Shown here one piece after another: positions 1 through 7,751 of a DNA stretch of 64,000 nt. Numbering within the stretch: position 1 is the first letter of the stretch; each line of letters begins with the position of its first letter. The DNA is from Pontibacter actiniarum (lineage in GTDB: Bacteria > Bacteroidota > Bacteroidia > Cytophagales > Hymenobacteraceae). The position numbers and the translations under genes are program-made. The stretch lies in assembly GCF_003585765.1 (NCBI RefSeq), contig NZ_CP021235.1:4588001-4652000 (forward strand). The letters are read 5' to 3'. The notes under the pieces were generated by a model that was given only the letters and a program-made list of their open reading frames with translations, had not been told where the DNA came from and did no database searches.

Positions 1-487
1 TGCGGTCGTAGCCGTCGGGCATAAACACGGGGTCGTAGCCAAAGCCTTTGTCGCCTTGCCAGTCTTCTGTTATACGTCCTGTTACGATGCCCTCAAACTG
101 ATGTTCCTGCCCGTCCAGGATAAGCGTGACGCTGGTGCGGAAGCGGGCCTGGCGGTTTTGCTGCCCCTCCAGGCTTTGCAGCAGCTTCTGGATGTTGTCG
201 CTGTCGGAGCGCTGCGGGCCGGCGTAGCGGGCCGAGTACACCCCGGGAGCGCCGTCTAGCGCGGCTACCTCCAGGCCGGTGTCGTCGGCAAAGCAGCTCA
301 CGTTAAAGTGCTGCCACACGTACTCGGCCTTCTGCCGCGAGTTGCCCTCCAGCGTGTCCTGCTCCTCCGGCAGTTCTACGTTGCAGCCAATATCCTCCAG
401 GCTCAGCAGGGCGTACCTGCCTTCCAGCATCTGGCTTACCTCGGCCAGTTTGTGTTTGTTGTTGGTTGCAAAGCAGAGCTTCTTCAT
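1..487 (-). CDS. rdgB: XTP/dITP pyrophosphatase, RdgB/HAM1 family (3' end cut off by window)
   Basis: Reading the minus strand from ATG at 487 gives an open frame of 162 codons that runs off the window start, so the C-terminus is missing. The protein begins MKKLCFATNNKHKLAE, the nucleotide-binding N-terminus of the Ham1/RdgB family. It then shows FADDTGLEV with the catalytic acidic residues, GVYSARYAG, and GKGFGYDP-like GDKGFGYDPVF. The enzyme hydrolyses non-canonical purine triphosphates (dITP, XTP) to monophosphates and so cleans the nucleotide pool. It lies 59 bases downstream of a phosphoribosyltransferase on the same strand, so the two are probably cotranscribed. Family identity is clear; only completeness is unseen. 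Confidence 0.95.
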   Translation of the reverse strand, partial: MKKLCFATNNKHKLAEVSQMLEGRYALLSLEDIGCNVELPEEQDTLEGNSRQKAEYVWQHFNVSCFADDTGLEVAALDGAPGVYSARYAGPQRSDSDNIQKLLQSLEGQQNRQARFRTSVTLILDGQEHQFEGIVTGRITEDWQGDKGFGYDPVFMPDGYDR

Positions 488-546
488 TTTTGTGGGTTTG
501 TGGTTACTTGTATACTATATAGCGAGGCCTTGTGGGCAGGGCACCC

Positions 547-1062
547 TTAGTGCAGGTACGCGCCAAAGCTCTCGTCGTCCAGAATCACGTCGATGCGCTC
601 GTTGATGGTGGTAGCCAGTGAGTAGCCCGTGTAGGTGGAGGCGATCGGGTAAAGCGGGTGGTGGCGGTCTACGAGCGTGGCCACCTCTACCTTTTTGGGG
701 TTCTGCGGCAGAAACGTGTTTAGCGTGTACGCCAGCGTCCTGCCGGTGTTCAGCACGTCATCCACCAGAATCACGGCCTTGCCGGCTATACTTGTACTTT
801 TGGGCTCCTGCTGCACCGGGTCCTGCACCGGGGCCACCTTGTTGAGCGTAATGCGCAGCAGGGACACCTTGATAGGGGAAATCTGCTGTAGCTGCACTGC
901 CAGCATCTCGGCCAGCGTGTAGCCGTCCTGGTGGATGCCTGCCAGCACGAGCTCCTGCTCCTCAAAGTTGTGCTCGTAAATCTCGTAGGCCATGCGCGTC
1001 ACCTTTTGCTCAATCTGGGTGCGGTCCAGTATCAGGTTCTGGTGGTTTGTTTGTGGTGTCAT
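547..1062 (-). CDS. phosphoribosyltransferase (PyrR/Hpt-like type I PRTase)
   Basis: A 171-residue protein with the PRPP-binding loop VILVDDVLNTGRTL at about residues 96-109, the signature of type I phosphoribosyltransferases. The length and the RITLNK/DRHHP context resemble the PyrR-type proteins of Bacteroidota, which may have uracil phosphoribosyltransferase activity, but substrate cannot be read from the sequence. A regulatory role as in Bacillus PyrR is not supported by any visible attenuator here. The start codon is preceded directly by TATACTT, a copy of the word that is over-represented in this genome. The gene is upstream of rdgB on the same strand, a nucleotide-metabolism pairing. 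Confidence 0.85.
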   Translation of the reverse strand: MTPQTNHQNLILDRTQIEQKVTRMAYEIYEHNFEEQELVLAGIHQDGYTLAEMLAVQLQQISPIKVSLLRITLNKVAPVQDPVQQEPKSTSIAGKAVILVDDVLNTGRTLAYTLNTFLPQNPKKVEVATLVDRHHPLYPIASTYTGYSLATTINERIDVILDDESFGAYLH

Positions 1063-1205
1063 AAGTATAAAGCCTGGCGTTTGTTTATGCGGTGCTATAC
1101 GTGAGCCGCTTAGGCAAAATTAAAAATATAATTGCTTTGGTGGCACCTTTTGGTAAGTGTACAAAATAATTTGGCTTATAGCGTTTTACTTTAGATAAAT
1201 CTTGT

Positions 1206-1213
1206 TAAATTTG
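1206..1213 (+). promoter_or_regulatory. -7 promoter box upstream of L31
   Basis: TAAATTTG is an exact match to the Bacteroidota primary sigma -7 consensus TAnnTTTG and lies 40 bases before the L31 start codon. No clear TTG -33 element is visible at the usual spacing. Confidence 0.5.
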
Positions 1214-1253
1214 CAGTCCGATTCAGAAATTAAGGTTAAATAACGTTACAATA

Positions 1254-1499
1254 ATGAAAAAAGGCATTCACCCAGAATACAGACAGGTGGTTTTTCAGGA
1301 TATGACAAGTGATTTCAAATTCATCACTCGTTCTACTATGACTTCTGAAGAGACAATCACTATGGAAGATGGTAAAGAGTATCCGGTAATCAAGGTGGAG
1401 GTTTCTTCTGCTTCTCACCCGTTCTATACTGGTAAAAACATCTTCGTGGATACTGCTGGACGTGTTGAGAAATTCAACAAGCGTTACACAAAGAAATAA
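1254..1499 (+). CDS. rpmE2: 50S ribosomal protein L31 type B
   Basis: An 81-residue protein beginning [14 protein letters not shown] and ending KFNKRYTKK, the whole-length pattern of type B L31 in the large ribosomal subunit. It lacks the CxxC pairs of zinc-binding type A L31, so it is the zinc-independent form. It is a single-gene unit: a TAnnTTTG box lies 40 bases upstream and a strong intrinsic terminator 33 bases downstream. Codon use is richer in A/T-ending codons than the neighbours, as expected for a highly expressed gene. Confidence 0.97.
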   Translation: MKKGIHPEYRQVVFQDMTSDFKFITRSTMTSEETITMEDGKEYPVIKVEVSSASHPFYTGKNIFVDTAGRVEKFNKRYTKK

Positions 1500-1532
1500 G
1501 CGGTTTACCCCGGTTAAAACGTTTCAAAAGAG

Positions 1533-1566
1533 AAGTCTTCCTGATCATTTTCGGGAAGACTTTTTT
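1533..1566 (+). terminator. intrinsic terminator of L31 gene
   Basis: A 9-bp perfect stem (aagtcttcc / ggaagactt, loop 12) is followed by a run of T. The T tract also overlaps the putative -7 box of the next gene. Confidence 0.85.
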
Positions 1567-1573
1567 ATTTTTG
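1566..1573 (+). promoter_or_regulatory. -7 promoter box touching the alternative GlmU start
   Basis: TATTTTTG matches TAnnTTTG exactly and ends only four bases before the ATG at 1578. Transcription from it would give a leaderless or nearly leaderless mRNA. The box lies in the T tract of the L31 terminator, so a chance match is possible. Confidence 0.35.
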
Positions 1574-1577
1574 TCCT

Positions 1578-2783
1578 ATGAACATCATACTTTTCGACGA
1601 ACCTACCATCAGGCAAAACCTGCTGCCGCTGACTTTTACCAGGCCGGTGGCCGAGGTGCGCGTAGGCATCATGACCATCGCCGAGAAATGGGGCGAGTAC
1701 ATGCGGGAGCCGGTGTCGTATCTCACACAGCCCTACCTGCAGCAGAAGTATGACCTCAACCTGGGGTTCCATAACCTCTACATAAACGGCGCCGTGTGCC
1801 CCGACGAGGAGCTCGTAGCCGCCATCCTCAACCTGAAGATGGGGGAGTCGCTGCACCACAACGGCCTGCTCATCGCCATCAACGGCGACAACCTGGAGCT
1901 GAACGAAGTGGAGGAGCTGGCCAACTATGCCTCTACCCGGGAGCACGAGTGCGAGTCTTGCACGATTATCCGGGATGTGTGGGATATCTTCCTGCAGAAC
2001 GGGAGCCAGATCCGCAGCGACTTTGCCAAGCTGACCGCAGGGCGCCAGAGCCAGCCCGTGGGAGACAAGCACACCATCGTTTACAACGAGGAGAACATCT
2101 TTATCGAAGAAGGCGTGAAGATTCGTGCGGCTATCCTGAATGCGGAGAACGGGCCGATTTACCTGGGTAAAAACTCCCAGGTGCACGAGGGGGCGGTGAT
2201 AAAGGGGCCTTTTGCGCTGGGCGAGGAGAGCAACGTGAACGTGGGCGGCAAAATGCGCGGCGACGTGAGCATCGGCCCCTTCTGCAAGGTGGGCGGCGAG
2301 GTGGCGGCCTCGGTTATCTTTGGCTACACCAACAAGGGCCACGAGGGCTACCTGGGCAACTCCGTGCTGGGCGAATGGATTAACATCGGCGCTGACACGA
2401 ACACCTCCAACCTGAAGAACAACTACGCCGAGGTGAAGATATGGAACTACGCCAAAGGCGGCTTTAAAAATACGGGCCAGCAGTTCTGCGGCCTCATCAT
2501 GGGCGACCACAGCAAGTGCGGCATCAACACCATGTTCAACACCGGCACGGTAGTGGGTGTGAGCGCGAATATCTTCGGGCCGGGCTTCCCGCGTAACTTC
2601 ATCCCGTCGTTTAGCTGGGGCGGGGCGGCCGGCTTCGAGACTTTCCAGATGCGGAAGGTAACGGAGGTGGCCGAGAAGGTGATGGCCCGCCGTAACAAGC
2701 AGCTCGACCAGACGGAGCGCGGCATCTTGAACCATATTTTTGAAGAGACGCAGCAATACCGCGTCTGGGATAAAAAGGCTTAG
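1578..2783 (+). CDS. alternative GlmU: putative UDP-GlcNAc diphosphorylase / glucosamine-1-phosphate N-acetyltransferase
   Basis: A 401-residue protein starting MNIILFDEPTIRQNLLPLTFTRP, the N-terminus of the Bacteroidota-type bifunctional GlmU-like family (the TIGR03991 type). It differs from classic GlmU in lacking the GGxGTR nucleotidyltransferase start. The C-terminal half (from about residue 190) is a left-handed beta helix with hexapeptide-like steps (IYLGKNSQVHEGAVIKGPF, NVGGKMRGDVSIGPF) and an acetyltransferase-like tail. It should make UDP-GlcNAc for peptidoglycan and lipid A. Exact activities are inferred from the family; the fold is visible. Confidence 0.88.
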   Translation: MNIILFDEPTIRQNLLPLTFTRPVAEVRVGIMTIAEKWGEYMREPVSYLTQPYLQQKYDLNLGFHNLYINGAVCPDEELVAAILNLKMGESLHHNGLLIAINGDNLELNEVEELANYASTREHECESCTIIRDVWDIFLQNGSQIRSDFAKLTAGRQSQPVGDKHTIVYNEENIFIEEGVKIRAAILNAENGPIYLGKNSQVHEGAVIKGPFALGEESNVNVGGKMRGDVSIGPFCKVGGEVAASVIFGYTNKGHEGYLGNSVLGEWINIGADTNTSNLKNNYAEVKIWNYAKGGFKNTGQQFCGLIMGDHSKCGINTMFNTGTVVGVSANIFGPGFPRNFIPSFSWGGAAGFETFQMRKVTEVAEKVMARRNKQLDQTERGILNHIFEETQQYRVWDKKA

Positions 2784-2801
2784 TTCCTTTTACAGGGTAC
2801 A

Positions 2802-2854
2802 AAAGGGACAAAAGACAAGGGAGTTGCTCTGCAATTGCTGTCTTTTGTCCCTTT
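2802..2854. terminator. 16-bp stem-loop between alternative GlmU and holB
   Basis: Arms at 2802-2817 and 2839-2854 (aaagggacaaaagaca and its exact complement) enclose a 21-base loop. It may terminate the upstream transcript. The arm shares GGACAAAAGA with the long hairpin at 45841-45903, which suggests a repeat family. Confidence 0.55.
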
Positions 2855-2860
2855 GTCTTT

Positions 2861-2868
2861 TATCTTTG
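2861..2868 (+). promoter_or_regulatory. -7 promoter box upstream of holB
   Basis: TATCTTTG matches TAnnTTTG exactly, 42 bases before the GTG start of holB. Confidence 0.45.
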
Positions 2869-2870
2869 TG

Positions 2871-2905
2871 ATAACTCATAACTCTCAACATATAACTCTT
2901 AACTC
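2871..2905 (+). repeat. short direct repeats of ATAACTC in the holB leader
   Basis: ATAACTC occurs at 2871, 2878 and 2892, and TTAACTC at 2899. They fill the AT-rich leader just before the GTG start. No function can be assigned. Confidence 0.5.
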
Positions 2906-2910
2906 AGTAA

Positions 2911-4035
2911 GTGCAGTTTTCACAAATCATCGGCCACCAGGAGGCAAAGCAGCTGTTACTGAAATCGGTGCAGCAGAACCATGTGGCGCATGCGCAGCTG
3001 TTTCTGGGGCAGGAGGGAAGCGCAAACCTGGCCCTGGCGCTGGCCTACGCCACGTACATTAACTGCGAGGACAAGCAGCCCGATGATTCATGTGGAACAT
3101 GCGGCAGCTGCGTGAAGATGAACAGGCTGGTGCACCCGGACTTTAACTTCGTGATGCCCGTGACCGCTACCAAGGCGGTGAGCAAGGATGCGCTGAGCAA
3201 CAAGTTCATGAACGAGTGGCGCGAGTTTATCCTTAGCAGCCCGTTTCAGGGGCTGAATGAGTGGATGCAGCACATCGGGGCCGAAAACAAGCAGGGCATC
3301 ATCTCGAAAGACGAAAGCCGCCAACTGGTAAAGCTGGTGTCACTGAAGGCCTTTGAGGGAGCTTGCAAGATTGTCGTGATCTGGCTGCCCGAGCTCATGC
3401 ACCCCTCTGCGGCCAACGCCCTGCTGAAGCTGCTGGAGGAGCCACCTGCCCAAACGCTGTTCCTGCTCGTGTCGCAGTCGGCGGAGAAGCTGCTGGCCAC
3501 CATCACCTCGCGCACGCAAATCATGCAGGTGCGCAACTTTACGGAGCAGGAGGTGATGCAGTTTGTGCAGCAGAAGTATAACCTGGAGGATGACCGGGCC
3601 CGGCAGATCGCCCAGCTGGCCGAGGGCAGCCTGAACGCCGCCGCCAAACTCACCAGCGAGATCAGCAGCGACTACTTCTCCTTCTTTACCGAATGGATGC
3701 GCCACTGCTACAGCTATAAGTTCAGGGAGCTGGTGGACATGAGCGATAAGTTTCAGACACTGGGCCGCGAGAACCAGAAGAACTTTCTGCTTTACGCGCT
3801 CAACCTGTTCCGGAAGGTGATGCTCTTCGGCGTGGATGCCTCGCTGATCTCCTTCCTGCCGCCCGCTGAGCTGGACTTCGTGCAGAAGTTCTCGAAGGTG
3901 ATAACCGGCAACAACGCCGGCGACCTGGCAGAGGAGCTGAACCAGGCCCATTACCATATTGAGCGAAACGCTAACCCGAAGATGGTCTTTGTGGACAGCT
4001 CCATTCAGATCGCCGGGTTCCTGCGTAAAGGCTAG
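2911..4035 (+). CDS. holB: DNA polymerase III subunit delta' (clamp loader)
   Basis: A 374-residue AAA+ protein with a GTG start (MQFSQIIGHQEAKQLLLKSV). It has the clamp-loader zinc module C-x8-CGTCGSC near residues 52-67, HPDF, and the sensor region EEPPAQTLFLLVSQSAEKLLATITSRTQ. The P-loop is degenerate (FLGQEGSANLALALAYA), as expected for a non-hydrolysing delta' subunit. It acts in loading the sliding clamp at the replication fork. No in-frame ATG offers a better start, and the GTG sits at the beginning of family homology. It is followed by hemC after a 107-base gap. Confidence 0.93.
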   Translation: MQFSQIIGHQEAKQLLLKSVQQNHVAHAQLFLGQEGSANLALALAYATYINCEDKQPDDSCGTCGSCVKMNRLVHPDFNFVMPVTATKAVSKDALSNKFMNEWREFILSSPFQGLNEWMQHIGAENKQGIISKDESRQLVKLVSLKAFEGACKIVVIWLPELMHPSAANALLKLLEEPPAQTLFLLVSQSAEKLLATITSRTQIMQVRNFTEQEVMQFVQQKYNLEDDRARQIAQLAEGSLNAAAKLTSEISSDYFSFFTEWMRHCYSYKFRELVDMSDKFQTLGRENQKNFLLYALNLFRKVMLFGVDASLISFLPPAELDFVQKFSKVITGNNAGDLAEELNQAHYHIERNANPKMVFVDSSIQIAGFLRKG

Positions 4036-4080
4036 TTTCAGGTACGGGAGCTCATTAGGGGCTGCCCTTGACCTTAGTTA

Positions 4081-4142
4081 CAAGTATAAACAGAGGCGCT
4101 GCACAAGTATAAAGTACAGTAGCGGCTCATAGCAAGTATAAA
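4081..4142 (+). repeat. three direct copies of CAAGTATAAA before hemC
   Basis: Identical decamers occur at 4081-4090, 4104-4113 and 4133-4142, and the last abuts the hemC ATG. They are copies of the genome-wide word AAGTATA. They could be a regulatory cluster or simply repeat accumulation. Confidence 0.7.
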
Positions 4143-5093
4143 ATGGCAGAAAACATAACAGACAGAACGATACGCATCGGTACGCGCGGTAGCAAGCTGG
4201 CGCTGTGGCAAGCCGAGGCAGCCGCTGAAAAACTGCAGGCCGCCGGATTTAAAACAGAGCTGGTGATCATCAGCACCAAAGGAGACCAGGTGCTGGACAA
4301 GTCGTTGGATAAAATAGGCTCAAAGGGAGTGTTTACCGAAGAGCTGGAGGTGGCGCTGCGCGAGGGGCAGGTAGAAATTGCCGTGCACAGCGCCAAAGAT
4401 GTGCAGTCCACGATACCAGCCGACCTGGAGCTGGTGGCGTTTATGGAGCGGGAGCAGGTGAACGACGTAATCCTGAGCTTTGACCCTGACTTTAAGCTGG
4501 AGCGCGAGAGCAACGCCGTGATCGGCACTTCCTCCACCCGCCGCAAGGCACTGCTCAAAAAGTACTACCCGAACATCTCCACGGCCGAATCCAGGGGAAA
4601 CCTGCAGACGCGCCTGCGCAAGCTGGAGGAGAAGCAGTTCGACGCGCTGATGCTGGCCTATGCCGGTGTGTCCCGCATGGGCTACGATCACCTGATCGTG
4701 CACACGTTCCCGGAGTACGAGTTTATACCGGCCGCCGGGCAGGGCAGCGTCGCCATTGAGTGCGCCAGAAACCTGGAGCCGGAGCTGAAGAAGGGTCTCA
4801 AGCAGGCGCTGAACCATACCCAGACGCATGTGTGCCTGCTGGCAGAGCGCGCCTTTCTGCGCACCATGGAAGGGGGCTGCAGCATCCCGTCTTTCGCGCT
4901 GGCGACGCTCACTGGCGAAGGGGTAAGTATAACCGGCGGCATTGTAAGCCTCGATGGCAAAATACTGCTGCAGGAAACGCTGGAAGGGCCGACAGTGGCT
5001 GCCGAAGAGATGGGCGAAGAGCTGGCGAACATCATCCTGGGCCAGGGCGGCGATGAGATTCTGAGAAGCATCAGAGCGGAGCGCGGCGAGTAG
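4143..5093 (+). CDS. hemC: porphobilinogen deaminase (hydroxymethylbilane synthase)
   Basis: A 316-residue cytosolic enzyme that polymerises four porphobilinogen units into hydroxymethylbilane in tetrapyrrole (heme) synthesis. It has the family start RIGTRGSKLALWQA, GVFTEELEVALREGQVEIAVHSAKD, SSTRRKALL and ESRGNLQTRLRKL. The dipyrromethane-cofactor cysteine is in EGGCSIP at residue 246. The length is normal. It appears monocistronic, with a 42-base perfect palindrome downstream and the next gene convergent. The leader carries three CAAGTATAAA repeats. Confidence 0.97.
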   Translation: MAENITDRTIRIGTRGSKLALWQAEAAAEKLQAAGFKTELVIISTKGDQVLDKSLDKIGSKGVFTEELEVALREGQVEIAVHSAKDVQSTIPADLELVAFMEREQVNDVILSFDPDFKLERESNAVIGTSSTRRKALLKKYYPNISTAESRGNLQTRLRKLEEKQFDALMLAYAGVSRMGYDHLIVHTFPEYEFIPAAGQGSVAIECARNLEPELKKGLKQALNHTQTHVCLLAERAFLRTMEGGCSIPSFALATLTGEGVSITGGIVSLDGKILLQETLEGPTVAAEEMGEELANIILGQGGDEILRSIRAERGE

Positions 5094-5176
5094 CATATAG
5101 CCGCTGGGCTGCGGCACTTCTACGTGAGTTATTTTTATAGTATGGGCTGTAAGCGAAGGTTTACGTAGAGCTACTA

Positions 5177-5218
5177 AACAGAAGGGCCTCCTGCACATGT
5201 GCAGGAGGCCCTTCTGTT
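5177..5218. terminator. bidirectional terminator, 42-bp perfect palindrome
   Basis: The 42 bases are fully self-complementary (21-bp arms, no spacer, centre acatgt). They lie between convergent hemC and the AGCS symporter, 15 bases past the latter's stop codon. Confidence 0.8.
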
Positions 5219-5233
5219 ATAGCAAAGTATACG

Positions 5234-6793
5234 TTAGGCTTTGGCTGCTTCGGCTTCTACGGCATCTTCGGTAAGCGGCTGCTTTTTGGAGGAGCGTGCG
5301 TAGGCCAGGAACGCCTGCATGTCGCGCTTCACAACGGGGGCGAGCAGGTACAGGCCGATCATGTTCGGAATACTCATGGCAAACAGCATGGCATCAGAAA
5401 AGGCGACCACGCTGCCCAGCTGCATCGGGGCACCCAGTACAATAAAGGCACAGAACAGCACCTTAAAGCTGATATCGGCCGCTTTGTTGTGGCCAAACAG
5501 GTAGGTCCAGGACTTGAGACCGTAATAAGACCAGGTAATCATGGTGGAGAAGGCGAAAAGGATCACTGCCCCCGCCAGAACAATCGGGAACCAGCTGATA
5601 ACGGTGGCAAAGGCGGCAGAGGTAAGGGCAATGCCGTCGCCGGTGCTATCCACCTGGTACATGCCCGATACGATAATCACCAGTGCCGTCATGGTACACA
5701 CGATCACGGTATCTATAAACGGCTCCAGCGAAGCCACGAAACCTTCTGTAACTGGCACGTTAGTTTGCACGGCAGAGTGCGCAATGGAAGCCGAACCGAT
5801 GCCTGCCTCGTTGGAGAACATGCCGCGGCGCAGGCCCTGTATCATCACGCCCACTACACCTCCACCAATAGCTGTGGTTGTAAAGGCGCCTTCAAAAATT
5901 GCGGCGAACGCCTCCGGGATGTGCGAGAAGTTAGCAAGCAGCACGATAATGGCGGCCACAATGTAAACACCGCACATAAGCGGCACCACTTTCTCGGTTA
6001 CGCGGGCGATGCTCTTCATACCCCCCAGAATTACAAGGCCCACCAGCACAGCCATGATCAGGCCGAAGATCCAGGCGTTACCGCCTCCGAAAAAAGAAGA
6101 GGCCTCGCCGCCCGTTACGGCTATAAACTGCTGCGTGGCCTGGTTGATCTGAAACATGTTGCCGGCGCCTATGGCCCCGCCAATACACATGATGGAGAAG
6201 AACACAGCCAGGAACTTGCCTACACCGGCCATGCCACGCTCGCTCAGGCCTTTGTTCAGGTAGTGCATCGGTCCGCCCGAAACGGTGCCGTCGGCGTGCT
6301 CATCGCGGTACTTCACACCCAGGGTGCAGGACACGAACTTGGACGACATGCCCAGCAAACCCGCCAGGATCATCCAAAAGGTTGCCCCCGGGCCACCCAG
6401 GGAGATGGCAATGGCGACACCGGCAATGTTACCCAGGCCTACCGTGCCCGAAACAGCAGCCGTCAGGGCCTGGAAATGCGTCACCTCGCCCGGCGCGTTT
6501 TCCTGGTTATACTTTCCCCGCACGATGTCGAGCGCGTGCCGGAAGCCCCTGATGTTGATAAAGCCCAGGTAGAAGGTGAAAAACAGGGCGCCGGCCAACA
6601 GCCAAACCAGGATCAGCGGAATCCCCAGGTCGTCTGTAACACGGACTTCATAAAAGATAATGTCGGAGATAAACTGGGCGGTAGGTCCGACTGCAGCATC
6701 GATTCTTTCGTCGACGGTGGTTTTGTGTGTTTGGGCAAAGAGGGAGCTGCAGGCCCCCAAACTGAGCACTGCAGATAGTATGAATTTTTTCAT
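5234..6793 (-). CDS. alanine/glycine:cation symporter (AGCS family)
   Basis: A 519-residue inner-membrane sodium-coupled amino acid symporter with about eleven hydrophobic segments. AGCS hallmarks include [31 protein letters not shown] (written here as [17 protein letters not shown]), [20 protein letters not shown] and [15 protein letters not shown]. The first 20 residues ([20 protein letters not shown]) look like a signal peptide ahead of a short periplasmic stretch, a common extension in Bacteroidota members. It is a monocistronic minus-strand gene convergent with hemC. Alanine or glycine is the likely substrate by family. Confidence 0.93.
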   Translation of the reverse strand: MKKFILSAVLSLGACSSLFAQTHKTTVDERIDAAVGPTAQFISDIIFYEVRVTDDLGIPLILVWLLAGALFFTFYLGFINIRGFRHALDIVRGKYNQENAPGEVTHFQALTAAVSGTVGLGNIAGVAIAISLGGPGATFWMILAGLLGMSSKFVSCTLGVKYRDEHADGTVSGGPMHYLNKGLSERGMAGVGKFLAVFFSIMCIGGAIGAGNMFQINQATQQFIAVTGGEASSFFGGGNAWIFGLIMAVLVGLVILGGMKSIARVTEKVVPLMCGVYIVAAIIVLLANFSHIPEAFAAIFEGAFTTTAIGGGVVGVMIQGLRRGMFSNEAGIGSASIAHSAVQTNVPVTEGFVASLEPFIDTVIVCTMTALVIIVSGMYQVDSTGDGIALTSAAFATVISWFPIVLAGAVILFAFSTMITWSYYGLKSWTYLFGHNKAADISFKVLFCAFIVLGAPMQLGSVVAFSDAMLFAMSIPNMIGLYLLAPVVKRDMQAFLAYARSSKKQPLTEDAVEAEAAKA

Positions 6794-7098
6794 TTATGAG
6801 GGTTAGTTGATTAGTCAGTATCCATAAATTTAACTTTTTCTGACGCCAATGTAAAGTTTACATTCAGATTGCCTCTGTCAGTACAGATAATAATGGGTAT
6901 TGTGCAACGTGTGGAGCTGCCTTTTGTACGCTGTTCCACGGGGGGCAGTTGTGGCGTGGCTAAATGTGCAGGTCAGGGGCGGCGATGCACGAGAAAAAGG
7001 CAAAAAAATGTCATTGAGAGCCAAAAAGGATTAAATTTGAGAACCTGCCAGCTACGGCCGGTACGAAACCTGAACTAAATTTTGATCTGTATATACGT
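6794..7098. other. intergenic region between divergent symporter and cyclophilin genes
   Basis: 305 bases without a credible gene. It holds an exact TAnnTTTG box for the cyclophilin and a near match on the minus strand (TAAATTTA) for the symporter. The short frames here have no family features. Confidence 0.6.
7032..7039 (+). promoter_or_regulatory. -7 promoter box upstream of the cyclophilin gene
   Basis: TAAATTTG matches TAnnTTTG exactly and lies 59 bases before the ATG. Confidence 0.45.
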
Positions 7099-7749
7099 AT
7101 GAAACTCCTGAAAAGTATAGCTGCCGGAGTGGCACTGGCCGCGCTTCTGCCGCTCTCTGTGCTGGCCCAGAAACCCAAAGGCAAAGACCAGCTTGTAACC
7201 ATCTCCACCCCGCAGGGCGAAATCAAAATGGTGCTCTTCGACGACACGCCCCAGCACAAAGCCAACTTCCTGAAGCTGGCCAGAGAGGGCTTCTACGACG
7301 GCACCACGTTTCACCGGATCATCGACGGCTTCATGATCCAGGGGGGCGACCCGAACACCAAAGACGATGACCCGCGGAACGACGGCGGGGGCAGCCCGGG
7401 CTACACGGTGCCTGCCGAAATCAACCCGAAGCACAGGCACGTGCGCGGCGCCGTGGCCGCCGCCCGCCAGGACGACCGCGTGAACCCGGAGCGCGCCAGC
7501 AGTGGCTCCCAGTTCTACATTGTGGAGAACCACAACGGCACCCCGATGCTGGATGAGGTCTACACCGTGTTTGGGCAGGTGGTAGACGGGCTGGAGGTGG
7601 TGGATAAGATCGCCGAGCTGCCGAAAGGCGGCCGCGACCGCCCCTTGTCTGAAGTGGAGATGAAGGTGACGGTGGAAGAGGTGAAGAAGAAAAAGATCGC
7701 CAAGAAGTACGACTATAACTACAACACACAAACGCTGGAGAAGAAATAA
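7099..7749 (+). CDS. exported cyclophilin-type peptidyl-prolyl cis-trans isomerase
   Basis: A 216-residue protein with a signal peptide (residues 1-23, cleavage after VLAQ likely) and a cyclophilin domain with FHRIIDGFMIQGGDP, the ASSGSQFYIV active-site region and a lengthened loop around EINPKHRHVRGAVAAARQDDR. It catalyses proline isomerisation in folding of periplasmic proteins. A lysine-rich tail (VKKKKIAKK) follows the domain. It ends two bases before the next reductase gene, so translation is probably coupled, although the two functions look unrelated. Confidence 0.93.
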   Translation: MKLLKSIAAGVALAALLPLSVLAQKPKGKDQLVTISTPQGEIKMVLFDDTPQHKANFLKLAREGFYDGTTFHRIIDGFMIQGGDPNTKDDDPRNDGGGSPGYTVPAEINPKHRHVRGAVAAARQDDRVNPERASSGSQFYIVENHNGTPMLDEVYTVFGQVVDGLEVVDKIAELPKGGRDRPLSEVEMKVTVEEVKKKKIAKKYDYNYNTQTLEKK

Positions 7750-7751
7750 CG

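Noticed and set aside
1545..2756. 403-residue minus-strand open frame opposite the GlmU-like gene
   Set aside because: It is the antisense shadow of a GC-ending-codon gene; composition is His/Val/Leu rich with no family features.
5489..6778. 429-residue plus-strand frame opposite the AGCS symporter
   Set aside because: Gly/His/Asn-rich shadow of the symporter, with no recognisable domain.
6869..7078. 69-residue frame between symporter and cyclophilin
   Set aside because: It overlaps the promoter box and has no family features.
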